31,836 bases of DNA from CAZJWR01 sp964549765 (GCA_964549765.1 CAZJWR010000045.1:1-31836), one strand, 5' to 3'; shown: positions 14,461-23,035, counted from the stretch's first letter. Notes: generated from the letters alone by a model not told the origin. Made by a program: numbers and translations.

Positions 14461-16959
14461 ATGCCAAAGAATCTTTCGTCGTACGCACTGTATATTCTCA
14501 TCACCGTGCTCGTGCTCTGCCTGTACCTGGGCGATTTCACCGGTTTGAGAAAGATCCAGTGGAAAATGGACGACCTGATGTACTCTTTCCGGGGCGAGGA
14601 GACGGTTTCTCCGGAGGTGGTTCTGGTCAATATCGATGATCCCTCCTGCGATAAGCTCGGCAATTGGCCATGGTCCTACGACCTGCTGGCCGATCTTGTG
14701 GCCGCCTGCAATTCCGGGGGGCCGAAAACGATGCTGCTCAATTTCGATCTCGCCTCGCGCGTATCGGAAGACACGTCCGGCAACACCCGGGTGCTGGCCA
14801 ACCAGATTTCCTGGGTGAACGATATTATTCTGACCTATGATTTCGCGCTGGCCGAATATTCGCACCAACGCATGTCCAAACCGGATTACCTGTACAAGAA
14901 CTCGCTGCAGACCCGGTCCGATTTGGGCGTGCTTGACGAGAATGCCGCCCTCAACATCCGCCGCCCGATTCTGCCCACCGGCGTCATTCTCCAGTACGCT
15001 GATGGTCTCGGGTTCTCGTACATGGAATATGAGCAGGACCGCAAAGTGCGCTGGGCGCCGCTCCTGGCCAATTACAACGGCTACTATTATCCTTCCGCCT
15101 CGCTTCTGGCCGCGGCGTCGTATCTTGGGTACAAACCGGGCGATGTGACGATCACCGGCGGGAAATCCGTGCAATTCGGCAAATATGTGATTCCCACTGA
15201 TGAACACGGCCAGGTCTTCATCAATTTCAATAATGCCGGCACGACATTCACCGAGTACAGCGCCGCCGAGCTCCTCAAGGGGCAGGTCGACCTGGCCAAC
15301 CTGAAAGACAAGCTGGTGATAATCGGCGTGACCGCCACTGGAGTTTCCGATATTTTCAACACACCGGTACGGTCGAACATGTCGCGCTCGGAAATCTATG
15401 CGAACATCATCGAAAACATCATGCATAATAACTACATCACTCGTTTCGATGTATCGACCGGTTTGAATCTGCTGATCCTGTTCGGCTTCGGCGTCTTTTG
15501 CGCCGTCATCCTTCCCCGCGTGACCCTCCTCTATCGGATGGTCATACTTTTCGTCTGCCTGTTCATCCTGGCCAATCTGAGCTTCATTATGTTCAATTCC
15601 TATAACATTCTGATGAATTCCCTTTATCTCGGGCTCGAAATCGTCATGTTCATCCTGGCGGCGCCGCTCCTGGATAAAGCAAAATTTGCCGAAGGCGGCT
15701 TCAGTCTGGCATCGTTGGCCGGCCGCCGCACCGGCCAGGGACATCTCGACTTCAGTTCGGCTCCCAAGCTCAAAGGGGTTCCCGCGAGAAAAATCAGGGA
15801 GGAGAAAGACCGGACGGAATTCGAGGAGACGGAACACATTTCATCCGACGATGAGCCCGGACCGGCTGTCGCAGCGCCAGCGCCCACGGAAACCGAAACG
15901 GCCGCCCTGGATTCGACTCCGCCGCCGAAATCGTCGCCACCCGCCGGCGAGGATGAATGGGGCTGGGCCGGATCAGCCGCTCCTCTGGCCGAGCAATCCG
16001 ACGACAGACCGGCGGAACACCTCCCCTCGGATGAAAAGCTCCCTGAGAAATCGTCCGGGCCGGTCGAACTGTCGGCCTCTCCCCTGTCCGGAACCGGCGG
16101 CGACCGGGAACGGCTCTCTCATCTCGGCCGGTATCAGGTTGTCGAGGTCATCGGCAAGGGCGCCATGGGAACCGTTTTCAAGGGTACCGATCCGGCCATC
16201 AACCGTCCCGTGGCCCTCAAGACAATCCGGTTGGATTTCGTCTCCGACCAGTCCGAGATGGAGGAACTCCGGGATCGCCTGACGCGCGAGGCGCGTGCCG
16301 CGGGGATGCTGTCGCATCCCAACATCGTTACGATTTACGACATCGGCTCGCAGGACGATCTTCACTATATCGCGATGGAGTATCTCGAAGGGAGGACGCT
16401 GGAAGATCTGATCAAGCGGAAAGTGCAATTTTCCTATAAAATCATCGCCTCGGTCATCTCGCAGATTTGCAGCGCCCTTCAGTACGCTCACGAGCAGGGA
16501 ATTATCCATCGCGATATCAAGCCGGCCAACATCATGGTGCTGTCTGATTATACCATCAAGGTGATGGATTTCGGCATCGCCCGCGTCGATTCGTCGTCGC
16601 TGACCCGGACCGGCATCGCCATGGGGACGCCGAATTATATCGCCCCCGAACTCCTGCAGGGCAGACCGGTCGACCGCCGTTGCGATATCTTCTCGGTCGG
16701 CGTGGTCATATACGAATTGCTGACGGGCCGCCGTCCCTTCAAGGGCGAAAACCTGACCTCGCTGATTTACAGCATCATCAACGACAATCCGCCGTCCCCG
16801 TCGAAGATCAACGACAACCTGCCGTTGATTTTCGACCATATTGTCGATAAGGCATTGAAGAAGAATCCGACCGACCGATATCAAAAGGCGTCGGATCTTA
16901 AGGCGGTGCTGGCTGATTTTATCTCGTCATTCGGGGGAGCCAAAAAAATAGGTATCTGA
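14461..16959 (+). CDS. CHASE2 sensor - transmembrane - Ser/Thr protein kinase
   Basis: An 832-residue membrane receptor kinase. One transmembrane helix (about 9-25) leads into a CHASE2 domain (about 35-325; VVLVNIDDPSCDKLGNWPW is the typical start), predicted to lie outside the cytoplasmic membrane. Three helices follow (about 335-352, 357-375, 383-403). A Pro/Ser/Glu-rich flexible linker (about 410-550) connects to a Hanks-type kinase (about 557-825). All kinase motifs are present: the glycine loop GKGAMGTVFKG, K587 in VALKTI, HRDIKPANI with D685, DFG at 703-705, an activation loop with several Thr/Ser (SSSLTRTG), and GTPNYIAPE. It is an RD kinase and so is probably activated by loop autophosphorylation. 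The ATG at 14461 has GTGAGG upstream and is preferred over the in-frame codon at 14428, which overlaps the previous gene. The ligand is unknown. Confidence 0.93.
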   Translation: MPKNLSSYALYILITVLVLCLYLGDFTGLRKIQWKMDDLMYSFRGEETVSPEVVLVNIDDPSCDKLGNWPWSYDLLADLVAACNSGGPKTMLLNFDLASRVSEDTSGNTRVLANQISWVNDIILTYDFALAEYSHQRMSKPDYLYKNSLQTRSDLGVLDENAALNIRRPILPTGVILQYADGLGFSYMEYEQDRKVRWAPLLANYNGYYYPSASLLAAASYLGYKPGDVTITGGKSVQFGKYVIPTDEHGQVFINFNNAGTTFTEYSAAELLKGQVDLANLKDKLVIIGVTATGVSDIFNTPVRSNMSRSEIYANIIENIMHNNYITRFDVSTGLNLLILFGFGVFCAVILPRVTLLYRMVILFVCLFILANLSFIMFNSYNILMNSLYLGLEIVMFILAAPLLDKAKFAEGGFSLASLAGRRTGQGHLDFSSAPKLKGVPARKIREEKDRTEFEETEHISSDDEPGPAVAAPAPTETETAALDSTPPPKSSPPAGEDEWGWAGSAAPLAEQSDDRPAEHLPSDEKLPEKSSGPVELSASPLSGTGGDRERLSHLGRYQVVEVIGKGAMGTVFKGTDPAINRPVALKTIRLDFVSDQSEMEELRDRLTREARAAGMLSHPNIVTIYDIGSQDDLHYIAMEYLEGRTLEDLIKRKVQFSYKIIASVISQICSALQYAHEQGIIHRDIKPANIMVLSDYTIKVMDFGIARVDSSSLTRTGIAMGTPNYIAPELLQGRPVDRRCDIFSVGVVIYELLTGRRPFKGENLTSLIYSIINDNPPSPSKINDNLPLIFDHIVDKALKKNPTDRYQKASDLKAVLADFISSFGGAKKIGI

Positions 16960-16984
16960 TGACGATACCCGCGTGATGCCAAAG

Positions 16985-17010
16985 GGCCGCCTGATCGGGC
17001 GGCCTTTTTT
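16985..17010 (+). terminator. Rho-independent terminator after the kinase gene
   Basis: GGCCGCC and GGCGGCC form a 7-bp GC stem with a 6-nt loop, followed by six T residues. The convergent gene's stop codon overlaps the end of the T-run. In the opposite direction the hairpin is followed only by CTTTGG, so it may terminate that transcript more weakly. Confidence 0.9.
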
Positions 17011-17470
17011 ATTCTCTCTCTTCCTCGGAGTCGTTTTCCTCGTCGAAAATCTGCTCAGCCAAGGATAAGGCCACGCCGGAGAGCATGACTTCCACACCGA
17101 GCTTGGTGAAATCGGAGGATATCAGCCGGCGGTCCAGTCCGGCGTACAGCGAACATCCGGCGCCCTGTTCGATAACCAACCCGGAAAGCGTGCCGTCGGT
17201 TTCGGCCACGAAGGTCACCTCGCCCAATTCCTCGGAACAAACATAACCCGAACAATTGTGCAACTGGAGGTGGGCGCTGGACGTGTAGACGACCACGAGC
17301 ATGCCCTCTTTGTCGCCGAGGAGGATTTTGGGGTAAATTTCGAGTGTCAGCAGGCGCTTCTCTTCGCGATTTTCGAGTCGTATACGGTAATGGTCCTCTT
17401 GGAAGTTAAACGTCCCCGCCCCCAAGACCGAGACAACCTTCCGGGCGTCATGTTCGGTAAACTCAATCAT
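17009..17470 (-). CDS. Hypothetical protein (153 aa) translationally coupled to tatA
   Basis: I do not recognise a family. The ATG at 17470 overlaps the last 8 nt of tatA, with GGAAGA upstream inside tatA. The frame is open to 17563, but a longer start would run through most of tatA's tail in another frame and give a meaningless basic N-terminus. The protein looks soluble and beta-rich (YRIRLENREEKRLLTLEIYP, MLVVVYTSSAHLQLH). It has three cysteines, two close together in NCSGYVC, and ends in a very acidic tail (EQIFDEENDSEEERE). No signal peptide or membrane helix is visible. Coupling to tatA might mean a role at the membrane, but nothing in the sequence establishes one. It is the last gene of the minus-strand run. 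Confidence 0.8.
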   Translation of the reverse strand: MIEFTEHDARKVVSVLGAGTFNFQEDHYRIRLENREEKRLLTLEIYPKILLGDKEGMLVVVYTSSAHLQLHNCSGYVCSEELGEVTFVAETDGTLSGLVIEQGAGCSLYAGLDRRLISSDFTKLGVEVMLSGVALSLAEQIFDEENDSEEERE

Positions 17471-17675
17471 GCTTTTTGTCTTCCAGTTTCCCGGGTTTTT
17501 CGTCTTGGGAACCTTCCTTGTTGATCTCGTCCTGGGTATCTTTGAGCGCCTTTTTGAAATCACGGATACCCCGGCCCAGCCCGTGGGCGATATCGGGAAT
17601 GCGTTTGGCGCCGAATAAAAGCAGAACCAACAGGAAGATTAACAGGAGTTCCTGCATGCCAATTCCGCTGAACAT
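17463..17675 (-). CDS. tatA: Twin-arginine translocase subunit TatA/TatE
   Basis: A 70-residue pore-forming component of the Tat pathway, which exports folded proteins across the cytoplasmic membrane. One N-terminal membrane helix (ELLLIFLLVLLLF, about 9-21) is followed by the hinge FGAKRIPDIA, with the conserved Phe-Gly. An amphipathic helix GLGRGIRDFKKALKD and a charged, lysine/glutamate-rich tail complete the usual TatA plan. The tail is short. TatA is preferred over TatB because the helix is followed by the FKKA pattern and the protein is small. GGAGGT stands at ideal spacing before the ATG at 17675. No tatC is visible in the window. It lies 21 nt after the DUF4321 gene and overlaps the downstream gene. 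Confidence 0.94.
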   Translation of the reverse strand: MFSGIGMQELLLIFLLVLLLFGAKRIPDIAHGLGRGIRDFKKALKDTQDEINKEGSQDEKPGKLEDKKHD

Positions 17676-17696
17676 AACTCACCTCCGGTTAAAAGC

Positions 17697-17963
17697 CTAC
17701 AGGTACCACCACCTGAAGTAGACTATAACCAATATAACGGTAAGAACGGACAAAAAGTTTATTCTAACCATCAGACCAAAGGTGAACGTGATGGCATAGA
17801 AATCCACTCTGGTCGTGTCGATACCGATTTCAATCGACTTGGAAAAGAGGGTTTTGGCAGCGCCGGGCGGCAGAAACGTGCCGATGATATCGCCGATCAG
17901 CCCGCCGATCACGGCGCCGAGTATCAGCGCCGTCACGATGAAGATAACTTCCCGTTTTTTCAC
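17697..17963 (-). CDS. DUF4321 family small membrane protein
   Basis: About 88 residues starting at a GTG (17963) behind an AGGGAG ribosome-binding site; the frame is open to 18071, but the extra residues are basic and unlike the family. Two membrane helices are evident: residues about 5-27 (IFIVTALILGAVIGGLIGDIIG) and about 66-85 (FLSVLTVILVIVYF). Between them FLPPGAAKTLF...SIEIGIDTTRVDF and ITFTFGLMVRINF match what I remember of DUF4321 proteins, which typically share a glycine-rich first helix, a short loop with 'IGL/IGI' and a 'TFGF' motif. The function of that family is unknown. It sits directly upstream of tatA (21-nt gap), an arrangement that suggests co-expression with export components. 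Confidence 0.82.
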   Translation of the reverse strand: MKKREVIFIVTALILGAVIGGLIGDIIGTFLPPGAAKTLFSKSIEIGIDTTRVDFYAITFTFGLMVRINFLSVLTVILVIVYFRWWYL

Positions 17964-18146
17964 CACTCTCTCCCTTACGTCAGCATTGCCCACCGACCGC
18001 CGCCGATTTCCGGCTCCCGCGGCGCGCCGGCTGTTACTCCGGAAAATACAGTCCGCCGCGTCAAATCTCAACTATTTTTCGTCGGACAGCCAATCGTGCG
18101 GGGCCATCGGGCAGCCGCCTGACTTATCTCCACTAATGTTATATGC
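17964..18146. other. Non-coding gap between pssA and the DUF4321 gene
   Basis: 183 bp without a convincing gene, tRNA or strong hairpin. It is the only long break in the minus-strand run from ecfT to the gene ending at 17009, so a separate promoter for the DUF4321-tatA group might lie here. A TTGACG is present on the minus strand, but no acceptable -10 box stands at 16-18 nt from it. Confidence 0.4.
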
Positions 18147-18866
18147 TCATTTGCCCTTGGAATATCCCGTTGTTGCCGATTTAACAATCCGGATCGCCTC
18201 CTTGACCAATCCCACCGCAATATAGACGGAGAAGACCGGAAACATCAACAGGCGCGGCTTGATCAACGCCGCCAGCGCCAGGACGACGATATACAACAGC
18301 TTGATCCGATCCTGGCGGGTCTGAAAACGATCCGGGATGGTGTCATATTCCACCTGCGACACCATCAACGCCGAAAACAACACCGTCATGGAAACGAGAT
18401 ATTCCCCGTATTCAACCCGTCCCCAGACGTGATAACAAAAGATGATAAACGTCGACAGGGCGATCCCCGCCGCCGGAACAGGCAGGCCCATGAAATTCTT
18501 TTTTTCCTCGGAATGCGCCAGCAGATTAAACCGGGCCAGCCGGAAGGCCGAGGCGCTGATATACACCATGCCGATGATCCAGCCCCATTTACCCAATACG
18601 TTCAGCTTGAAGGTATAGATCAAAAAGGCCGGAGCCACACCGAATGAAATCATGTCGGCCAGTGAATCGAGCTCCTTGCCGAACGCGGATGCCGCCTTGG
18701 AAAACCGGGCCACTTTCCCGTCGAGCGCATCCATGAAACCAGCCAAGATAACGAACCACGCCGCCTGAGTCGGGTCGCCCTCGGCCGCCGATATGATCGA
18801 CAGAAAGCCGCAGATGAGGTTCCCGGTCGTGAAAATATTGGGAAATATGGGACGATAGTTAGGCAT
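18147..18866 (-). CDS. pssA: CDP-diacylglycerol--serine O-phosphatidyltransferase
   Basis: A 239-residue integral membrane enzyme that makes phosphatidylserine from CDP-diacylglycerol and L-serine, the first committed step to phosphatidylethanolamine. The CDP-alcohol phosphotransferase signature D-x2-D-G-x2-A-R-x8-G-x3-D-x3-D is perfect: D46, D49, G50, A53, R54, G63, D67 and D71. Several hydrophobic helices follow, as expected for the type II (Bacillus-like) enzyme. The N-terminus MPNYRPIFPNIFTTGNLICG is also typical. The start overlaps the stop of psd by 8 nt, so the product of PssA is handed to the enzyme encoded just upstream. The protein class is not in doubt. Confidence 0.96.
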   Translation of the reverse strand: MPNYRPIFPNIFTTGNLICGFLSIISAAEGDPTQAAWFVILAGFMDALDGKVARFSKAASAFGKELDSLADMISFGVAPAFLIYTFKLNVLGKWGWIIGMVYISASAFRLARFNLLAHSEEKKNFMGLPVPAAGIALSTFIIFCYHVWGRVEYGEYLVSMTVLFSALMVSQVEYDTIPDRFQTRQDRIKLLYIVVLALAALIKPRLLMFPVFSVYIAVGLVKEAIRIVKSATTGYSKGK

Positions 18867-19509
18867 GTTGCGCCAGCTTCCCCATCACCGTTTCGCCGCC
18901 TTTGACATGCTGCCCGGCTTTCACGCAGGGCGTATATGTTCGGGGAAAGGTCAATTCTGTGCGGGACCCGAAACGAATCAGGCCGAAAACCTGCCCCATC
19001 GATACCGGCTCGCGTTCGCGGACATGGCAAACGATCCGCCGCGCCACCGAGCCAGCTATTTGCGCCACCCGCATCCGTCCCCATTTTCCCGAAATGCCGA
19101 CATCGTTGCGCTCGTTCTGATCCGAGGCTTTGTCTTTGAAGGCCGATATAAACCGCCCCGAGCGATACGTGATGAAATCGACCGTCCCGGACGCCGGTGT
19201 GCGGTTTATATGCACGTCGAAAATCGAGAGGAAAATATCCACCCGGTAAGCCTGTCCGACATATTCATCGTCAATTTCGAGCACCTGCAGTACCCTGCCG
19301 TCCGCCGGTGATACCACCATCGATTCGTCCGCCGGGATCGCACGCGTCGGATTGCGGAAAAATCCCGCGCAGGCCGCCGCGAACAGCAGAAATATCGCGG
19401 CCACGATAAGCGACGGCGTCCATACCCACAGGGCCGATATGGCCGCCAATGTCACGCCGACAATCGACGCGCTCAGAATAAACGGATAACCTTCACGAGC
19501 TATGCTCAT
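18859..19509 (-). CDS. psd: Phosphatidylserine decarboxylase proenzyme (short type)
   Basis: A 216-residue proenzyme that cleaves itself to create a pyruvoyl group and converts phosphatidylserine to phosphatidylethanolamine. Two N-terminal membrane helices (about 9-30 and 33-51) precede the catalytic part. The conserved elements are FRNPTRAIP, SPADGRV with D70, DVHINRTP with H100, and the self-cleavage site RFGSRTEL with S182, the residue that becomes the pyruvoyl group. Together D70, H100 and S182 form the Asp-His-Ser triad of this family. The short length and RFGSR site fit the archaeal-like/short bacterial type, not the longer LGST-type enzyme of E. coli. It overlaps pssA by 8 nt and purB by 4 nt (ATGA). 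Confidence 0.96.
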   Translation of the reverse strand: MSIAREGYPFILSASIVGVTLAAISALWVWTPSLIVAAIFLLFAAACAGFFRNPTRAIPADESMVVSPADGRVLQVLEIDDEYVGQAYRVDIFLSIFDVHINRTPASGTVDFITYRSGRFISAFKDKASDQNERNDVGISGKWGRMRVAQIAGSVARRIVCHVREREPVSMGQVFGLIRFGSRTELTFPRTYTPCVKAGQHVKGGETVMGKLAQHA

Positions 19510-20798
19510 CCGAACACCCGCTTGAAAATCTTGGGGACATTCCGCAAATAATAATCAACCGTGAAACATTCGTCGATGTCAGCCTGCGACAGATGAGCCG
19601 TCACGCGTGGATCGGCGTTGACCAGATCCATGAACCGCCCCTTCCCGTCGTGGGCTTTCATGGCGTTGTCCTGAACGATCTTATACGCCTCCTCACGGCT
19701 GCCGACCGGCCCGGTCAGCTTAAGCAGCAGCCTTTGGGAAAAAACCAACCCTCCCGTCATGTAGATATTGTCCCGCATCCGTTGGGTATGTACGACCAAT
19801 TTCGACAAAACGCCGATAAATTTATGCAACACGTAATCGATCAGGATGCAGCTGTCCGGGATAATAATCCGCTCCACCGAGCTGTGGGTGATATCCCGTT
19901 CATGCCACAGGGCGATATTCTCCATCGCTGCCAGGGCATTGCCACGCATGACCCGAGCCAGGCCGGCAATCCGTTCGGCCGTGATGGGGTTTTGCTTGTG
20001 CGGCATGGCCGACGAGCCCTTTTGCCCCTTCGCAAAACCTTCCTGCAGCTCCCCAATTTCGCTGCGCTGTAAATTGCGAATCTCGGTGGCAAATTTTTCC
20101 AGCGAGCTCGCGATCAGAGCCAGCGATGTCAGGTACGCCGCGTGCCGGTCGCGCTGTACGATCTGCGTCGAAACCGGCGCCGGTTTCAGACCCAGTTCAC
20201 GGCAGACCTTTGTTTCCACGGCCGGATCGAGATTGGCGAAATTGCCCACCGCCCCGGATATTTTGCCGACCGCGGCGTCTTTGGTGGCAGCCTTAAACCG
20301 CACCCGGCCGCGTTCGAGTTCGCTGTACCACATCGCAAACTTAAGTCCCAGGCTGGTCGGTTCGGCGAATACGCCGTGCGTGCGGCCGATCATCGGCGTC
20401 AGGCGGTGCCGTTTGGCCAGTTTCTTTATCTGCGATAACGCCGCCGCCAGTTTCTTGTCGATCAATTCCGAGGACTGCTTCAACTGCAGGGCCAAAGACG
20501 TATCCAGCACGTCGGACGATGTCATGCCGTAGTGGATATATTTCGCTTCCAGTCCAACGAATTCCGCCACCGAGGTCAGAAACGCGATCACGTCATGATC
20601 GACCGTGGCCTCGATTTCATTGATCCGCGTGACGCTGAAATCGGCCTTTTTTTCGATGACGCGGAAGGCCGTCATGGGAATGATTCCCATTTCCGACAAA
20701 GCCCGGCCGGCCGCGACCTCCACCGAAAGCCAGGTGCGGAATTTGTTTTCCTCCGACCATATCGCGCCCATTTCGGGCAGCGTATATCGTTCGATCAT
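19506..20798 (-). CDS. purB: Adenylosuccinate lyase
   Basis: A 430-residue lyase acting twice in purine synthesis: it releases fumarate from SAICAR and from adenylosuccinate. The fumarase/aspartase-superfamily signature GSSAMPHKQNP (261-271) carries the catalytic serine. H141 in IGRTHGVFAEPTS is the conserved general acid region, and HYGMTSSDVLDT (89-100) is the third conserved segment. The length fits the compact bacterial form (Thermotoga/Bacillus-like). Its stop overlaps the psd start by 4 nt, and only 1 nt separates it from tal, so it is embedded in a tightly packed run. No other purine genes are in the window. Confidence 0.97.
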   Translation of the reverse strand: MIERYTLPEMGAIWSEENKFRTWLSVEVAAGRALSEMGIIPMTAFRVIEKKADFSVTRINEIEATVDHDVIAFLTSVAEFVGLEAKYIHYGMTSSDVLDTSLALQLKQSSELIDKKLAAALSQIKKLAKRHRLTPMIGRTHGVFAEPTSLGLKFAMWYSELERGRVRFKAATKDAAVGKISGAVGNFANLDPAVETKVCRELGLKPAPVSTQIVQRDRHAAYLTSLALIASSLEKFATEIRNLQRSEIGELQEGFAKGQKGSSAMPHKQNPITAERIAGLARVMRGNALAAMENIALWHERDITHSSVERIIIPDSCILIDYVLHKFIGVLSKLVVHTQRMRDNIYMTGGLVFSQRLLLKLTGPVGSREEAYKIVQDNAMKAHDGKGRFMDLVNADPRVTAHLSQADIDECFTVDYYLRNVPKIFKRVFG

Positions 20799-20799
20799 A

Positions 20800-21453
20800 T
20801 CAGCCCTTGTCCACTTTCTCCCAGTCAGCCAGAAACTTTTCGAGACCGATATCGGTCAGGGGATGCTTGATCAGCTGGCCGATCACCTTAAACGGCATGG
20901 TGCAGACATGCGCTCCCATGAGGGCCGCCATGATGACATGCTGGGTCGTCCGCACCGACGCCACCAGAACCTCGGTTTCGTAGCCGTAATTTTCGTATAT
21001 CGTGACGATCTGTTCGATCAGGTGCATGCCGTTATGCGAAATGTCATCGAGACGTCCGACGAACGGCGAGGCATAGGTCGCCCCCGCCTTGGCCACCATC
21101 AGCGCCTGCATCGGGTTGAAAATCAGCGTCGCGTTGGTCTGGATGCCTTCGCTGGTGAGCGTCTTGATCGCCATCAGTCCTTCCAGAATGGTCGGAATTT
21201 TGACCGTGATATTATCACCGATTTTGGCCAGTTCGCGGGCCTCGCGGATCATCCCCTCGGAATCGGTGGCGACCACCTCGGCCGAAACCGAACCGGGCAC
21301 GATTTTGCAGATTTCGATAAGGATTTCCCGGTAGGAGCCTTTCCCTTTTTCCTTGGAAAGCAGGCTGGGATTGGTGGTCACACCGTCGAGGATTCCCATC
21401 GCGGCGGCCTTTTTGATTTCGTCCAGGTTGGCCGTATCAATGAAAAACTTCAT
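20800..21453 (-). CDS. tal: Transaldolase, short TalC/fructose-6-phosphate aldolase type
   Basis: A 217-residue class I aldolase of the short transaldolase subfamily, which transfers dihydroxyacetone units in the non-oxidative pentose phosphate pathway. The N-terminus MKFFIDTANLDEIKKA and GVTTNPSLL (24-32) are family hallmarks. The Schiff-base lysine is K85 in NITVKIP. GIQTNATLIFNPMQALMVAKAGATYASPFVGR and the ending HPLTDIGLEKFLADW are also characteristic of this branch; the QALxAAxAGA-like stretch and FVGR favour transaldolase over a pure fructose-6-phosphate aldolase, though biochemistry decides. The ATG at 21453 with AAGGAG upstream is chosen. The frame stays open to 21681 only as an overlap with truA. 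Confidence 0.95.
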   Translation of the reverse strand: MKFFIDTANLDEIKKAAAMGILDGVTTNPSLLSKEKGKGSYREILIEICKIVPGSVSAEVVATDSEGMIREARELAKIGDNITVKIPTILEGLMAIKTLTSEGIQTNATLIFNPMQALMVAKAGATYASPFVGRLDDISHNGMHLIEQIVTIYENYGYETEVLVASVRTTQHVIMAALMGAHVCTMPFKVIGQLIKHPLTDIGLEKFLADWEKVDKG

Positions 21454-21467
21454 CGCGTCTCCTTGTA

Positions 21468-22205
21468 TCAGTACTCCACTGCGACCAAACACAACCCCCG
21501 CGCCGGGGCTACCCGCCGGATCGCCGTATGGTCGCCGCTGTGGAAAATATCCTTGAATGTCTTCATCGTCACGGCGCGCCGCCCTACGTCGGCCATCAGG
21601 CCGACCAGCGACCGGATCATGTTGTGTATAAACCGGTCGGCGGCGATCTCGTACCGCAGGGTATTGCCTTCCCGCATCCACCGCGATACGAAAACCGTGC
21701 AGCGATTATTCTCCTTCTGTGACGATACCACACAGCAGGTGGTAAAATCACGATCCCCCATTATATAGTCCGCCGCCGCATTTAGCAACCCGATATCGAG
21801 ATCGGTCTCAAATTCCCATCGCCGTCCGGCGTCGAGCGCCGAACGCCCGCGGCCGATCAGATAGTCGTATCGGCGGAAAATCGCATCGTAGCGGGAATGA
21901 AATTCGCCCGGAACGGCGGCCGCTTCGCGGATGACGATATCCTCGGGTAGATGAAAATTCAGCCCCCGACGATATCTGCTCGCCGGGAGCGTATGCGCAA
22001 TCGCGAAATTGGCCACCTGGCCGCGGGCGTGGACCCCGGCGTCAGTGCGCCCGGCCCCGTATAGGGTCACTTTCTTCCCGGTTAGCTTTTTTATAGCCGC
22101 TTCCAGCTCTCCCTGAATCGTCTGCTGATTCGGCTGATACTGCCATCCGGCGTATGCGCTTCCGTCGTATTCGATAATCAGCTTGATATTCTTTTGCGTC
22201 ACCAC
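21468..22205 (-). CDS. truA: tRNA pseudouridine synthase A
   Basis: A 245-residue enzyme that converts uridines 38-40 in the tRNA anticodon stem-loop to pseudouridine. The catalytic aspartate is D55 in GAGRTDAGVHA, preceded by the family opener IEYDGSAYAGWQYQP. FHSRYDAIFRRYDY and RFIHNMIRSLVGLM are the remaining conserved blocks. It starts at one of two consecutive GTG codons (22205 or 22202). The second makes a 4-nt GTGA overlap with the ecfT stop, so translational coupling is likely. Linkage of truA with ecfT is common in bacteria with the A-A-T order of energy-coupling factor genes. Confidence 0.96.
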   Translation of the reverse strand: MVTQKNIKLIIEYDGSAYAGWQYQPNQQTIQGELEAAIKKLTGKKVTLYGAGRTDAGVHARGQVANFAIAHTLPASRYRRGLNFHLPEDIVIREAAAVPGEFHSRYDAIFRRYDYLIGRGRSALDAGRRWEFETDLDIGLLNAAADYIMGDRDFTTCCVVSSQKENNRCTVFVSRWMREGNTLRYEIAADRFIHNMIRSLVGLMADVGRRAVTMKTFKDIFHSGDHTAIRRVAPARGLCLVAVEY

Positions 22206-23014
22206 AGGAATCGTTCTCCCGCCACCGCAATTATCGCCGCCGCGCCGATTATCGCCAGGACGATATAGTCTATGACCGCGAATCTCAGCGGGTACAGCGA
22301 ACTGCGCGGGCAGCCGCTGCGATATCCCCGTGTTTCGATCGCCACCGAAAGATCGTCGGCCCGCCGAAGTGCCGAGAAAAAGACCGGCAACACCAGCGCC
22401 ACGGACCGCTTCAGCTTTGTGCGAAACGAACCCGAAATCGTCACGCCTCGAATGAATTGCGCTTTGCGGATGGTATCGACTTCGTTGACCAGAACCGGGA
22501 TAAACCGCAGGGCAATAAACAGAATCATCCCCAAATCATAGATCGGGATTTTGAACCATCGCAACGGTTTGAGCAGACTCACGACCGCCTCCGACAGCGA
22601 CAATGGACTCGTCGTCAGCGACAGAATAAACGTGGCCAGGACGAAAATCAGAATGCGAGCGCTGTAGGTGATGGCCATGAGCACGGCCGTATCGCTAACT
22701 GCCAACGGCCCGACCCGGAAGGCGATTTCGGGATCGTGCCTGCCGGAAAACAGCAGATGAAAGAGGGCCGTGAAGGCGATAAACCACACCACCGGCTTGA
22801 GATTGCTGAGAATCAGCCGACTGCTCAACCGGCACGAAACCAAAAGGAAGATCAAAAGGACGGTCAACCCGGCGTAGAAAATCAAATCCGTGCTGGCGAG
22901 CGCCGAGATCATCAGCGCCACCACCAGTAGAATCTTGGTCCGGGCGTCCAGCCGATACAAAAAGGCCGTACCGGGCCGGTACTGGCCGAGCAAAAATCGG
23001 TTGCGGCTGATCAT
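22199..23014 (-). CDS. ecfT: Energy-coupling factor transporter transmembrane protein EcfT (CbiQ family)
   Basis: A 271-residue membrane scaffold of ECF vitamin/metal importers. EcfT couples two ATPases to interchangeable substrate-binding S subunits. About five to six hydrophobic helices are visible (for example 30-60, 70-90, 105-135, and the C-terminal IDYIVLAIIGAAAIIAV). Between them lie two coupling motifs in the C-terminal half: AQFIRGV and AIETRGYRSG, corresponding to the two A-R-G-type motifs that contact the ATPases. The opener LYRLDARTKILL is typical of the family. GAGGAG precedes the ATG at 23014. The ATPase genes ecfA1/ecfA2, often directly upstream, are absent, since the next gene upstream encodes a Fur-like protein. 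Confidence 0.92.
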   Translation of the reverse strand: MISRNRFLLGQYRPGTAFLYRLDARTKILLVVALMISALASTDLIFYAGLTVLLIFLLVSCRLSSRLILSNLKPVVWFIAFTALFHLLFSGRHDPEIAFRVGPLAVSDTAVLMAITYSARILIFVLATFILSLTTSPLSLSEAVVSLLKPLRWFKIPIYDLGMILFIALRFIPVLVNEVDTIRKAQFIRGVTISGSFRTKLKRSVALVLPVFFSALRRADDLSVAIETRGYRSGCPRSSLYPLRFAVIDYIVLAIIGAAAIIAVAGERFLW

Positions 23015-23035
23015 AGTCTCCTCAAATGAGTCTGA

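Noticed and set aside
14260..15837. Long open frame (525 codons) on the minus strand, opposite the kinase gene
   Set aside because: It lies entirely antisense to the CHASE2 region and phosphoesterase end, which have clear motifs. Its translation is His/Gly/Arg-rich without domains, as expected from complementary codon bias.
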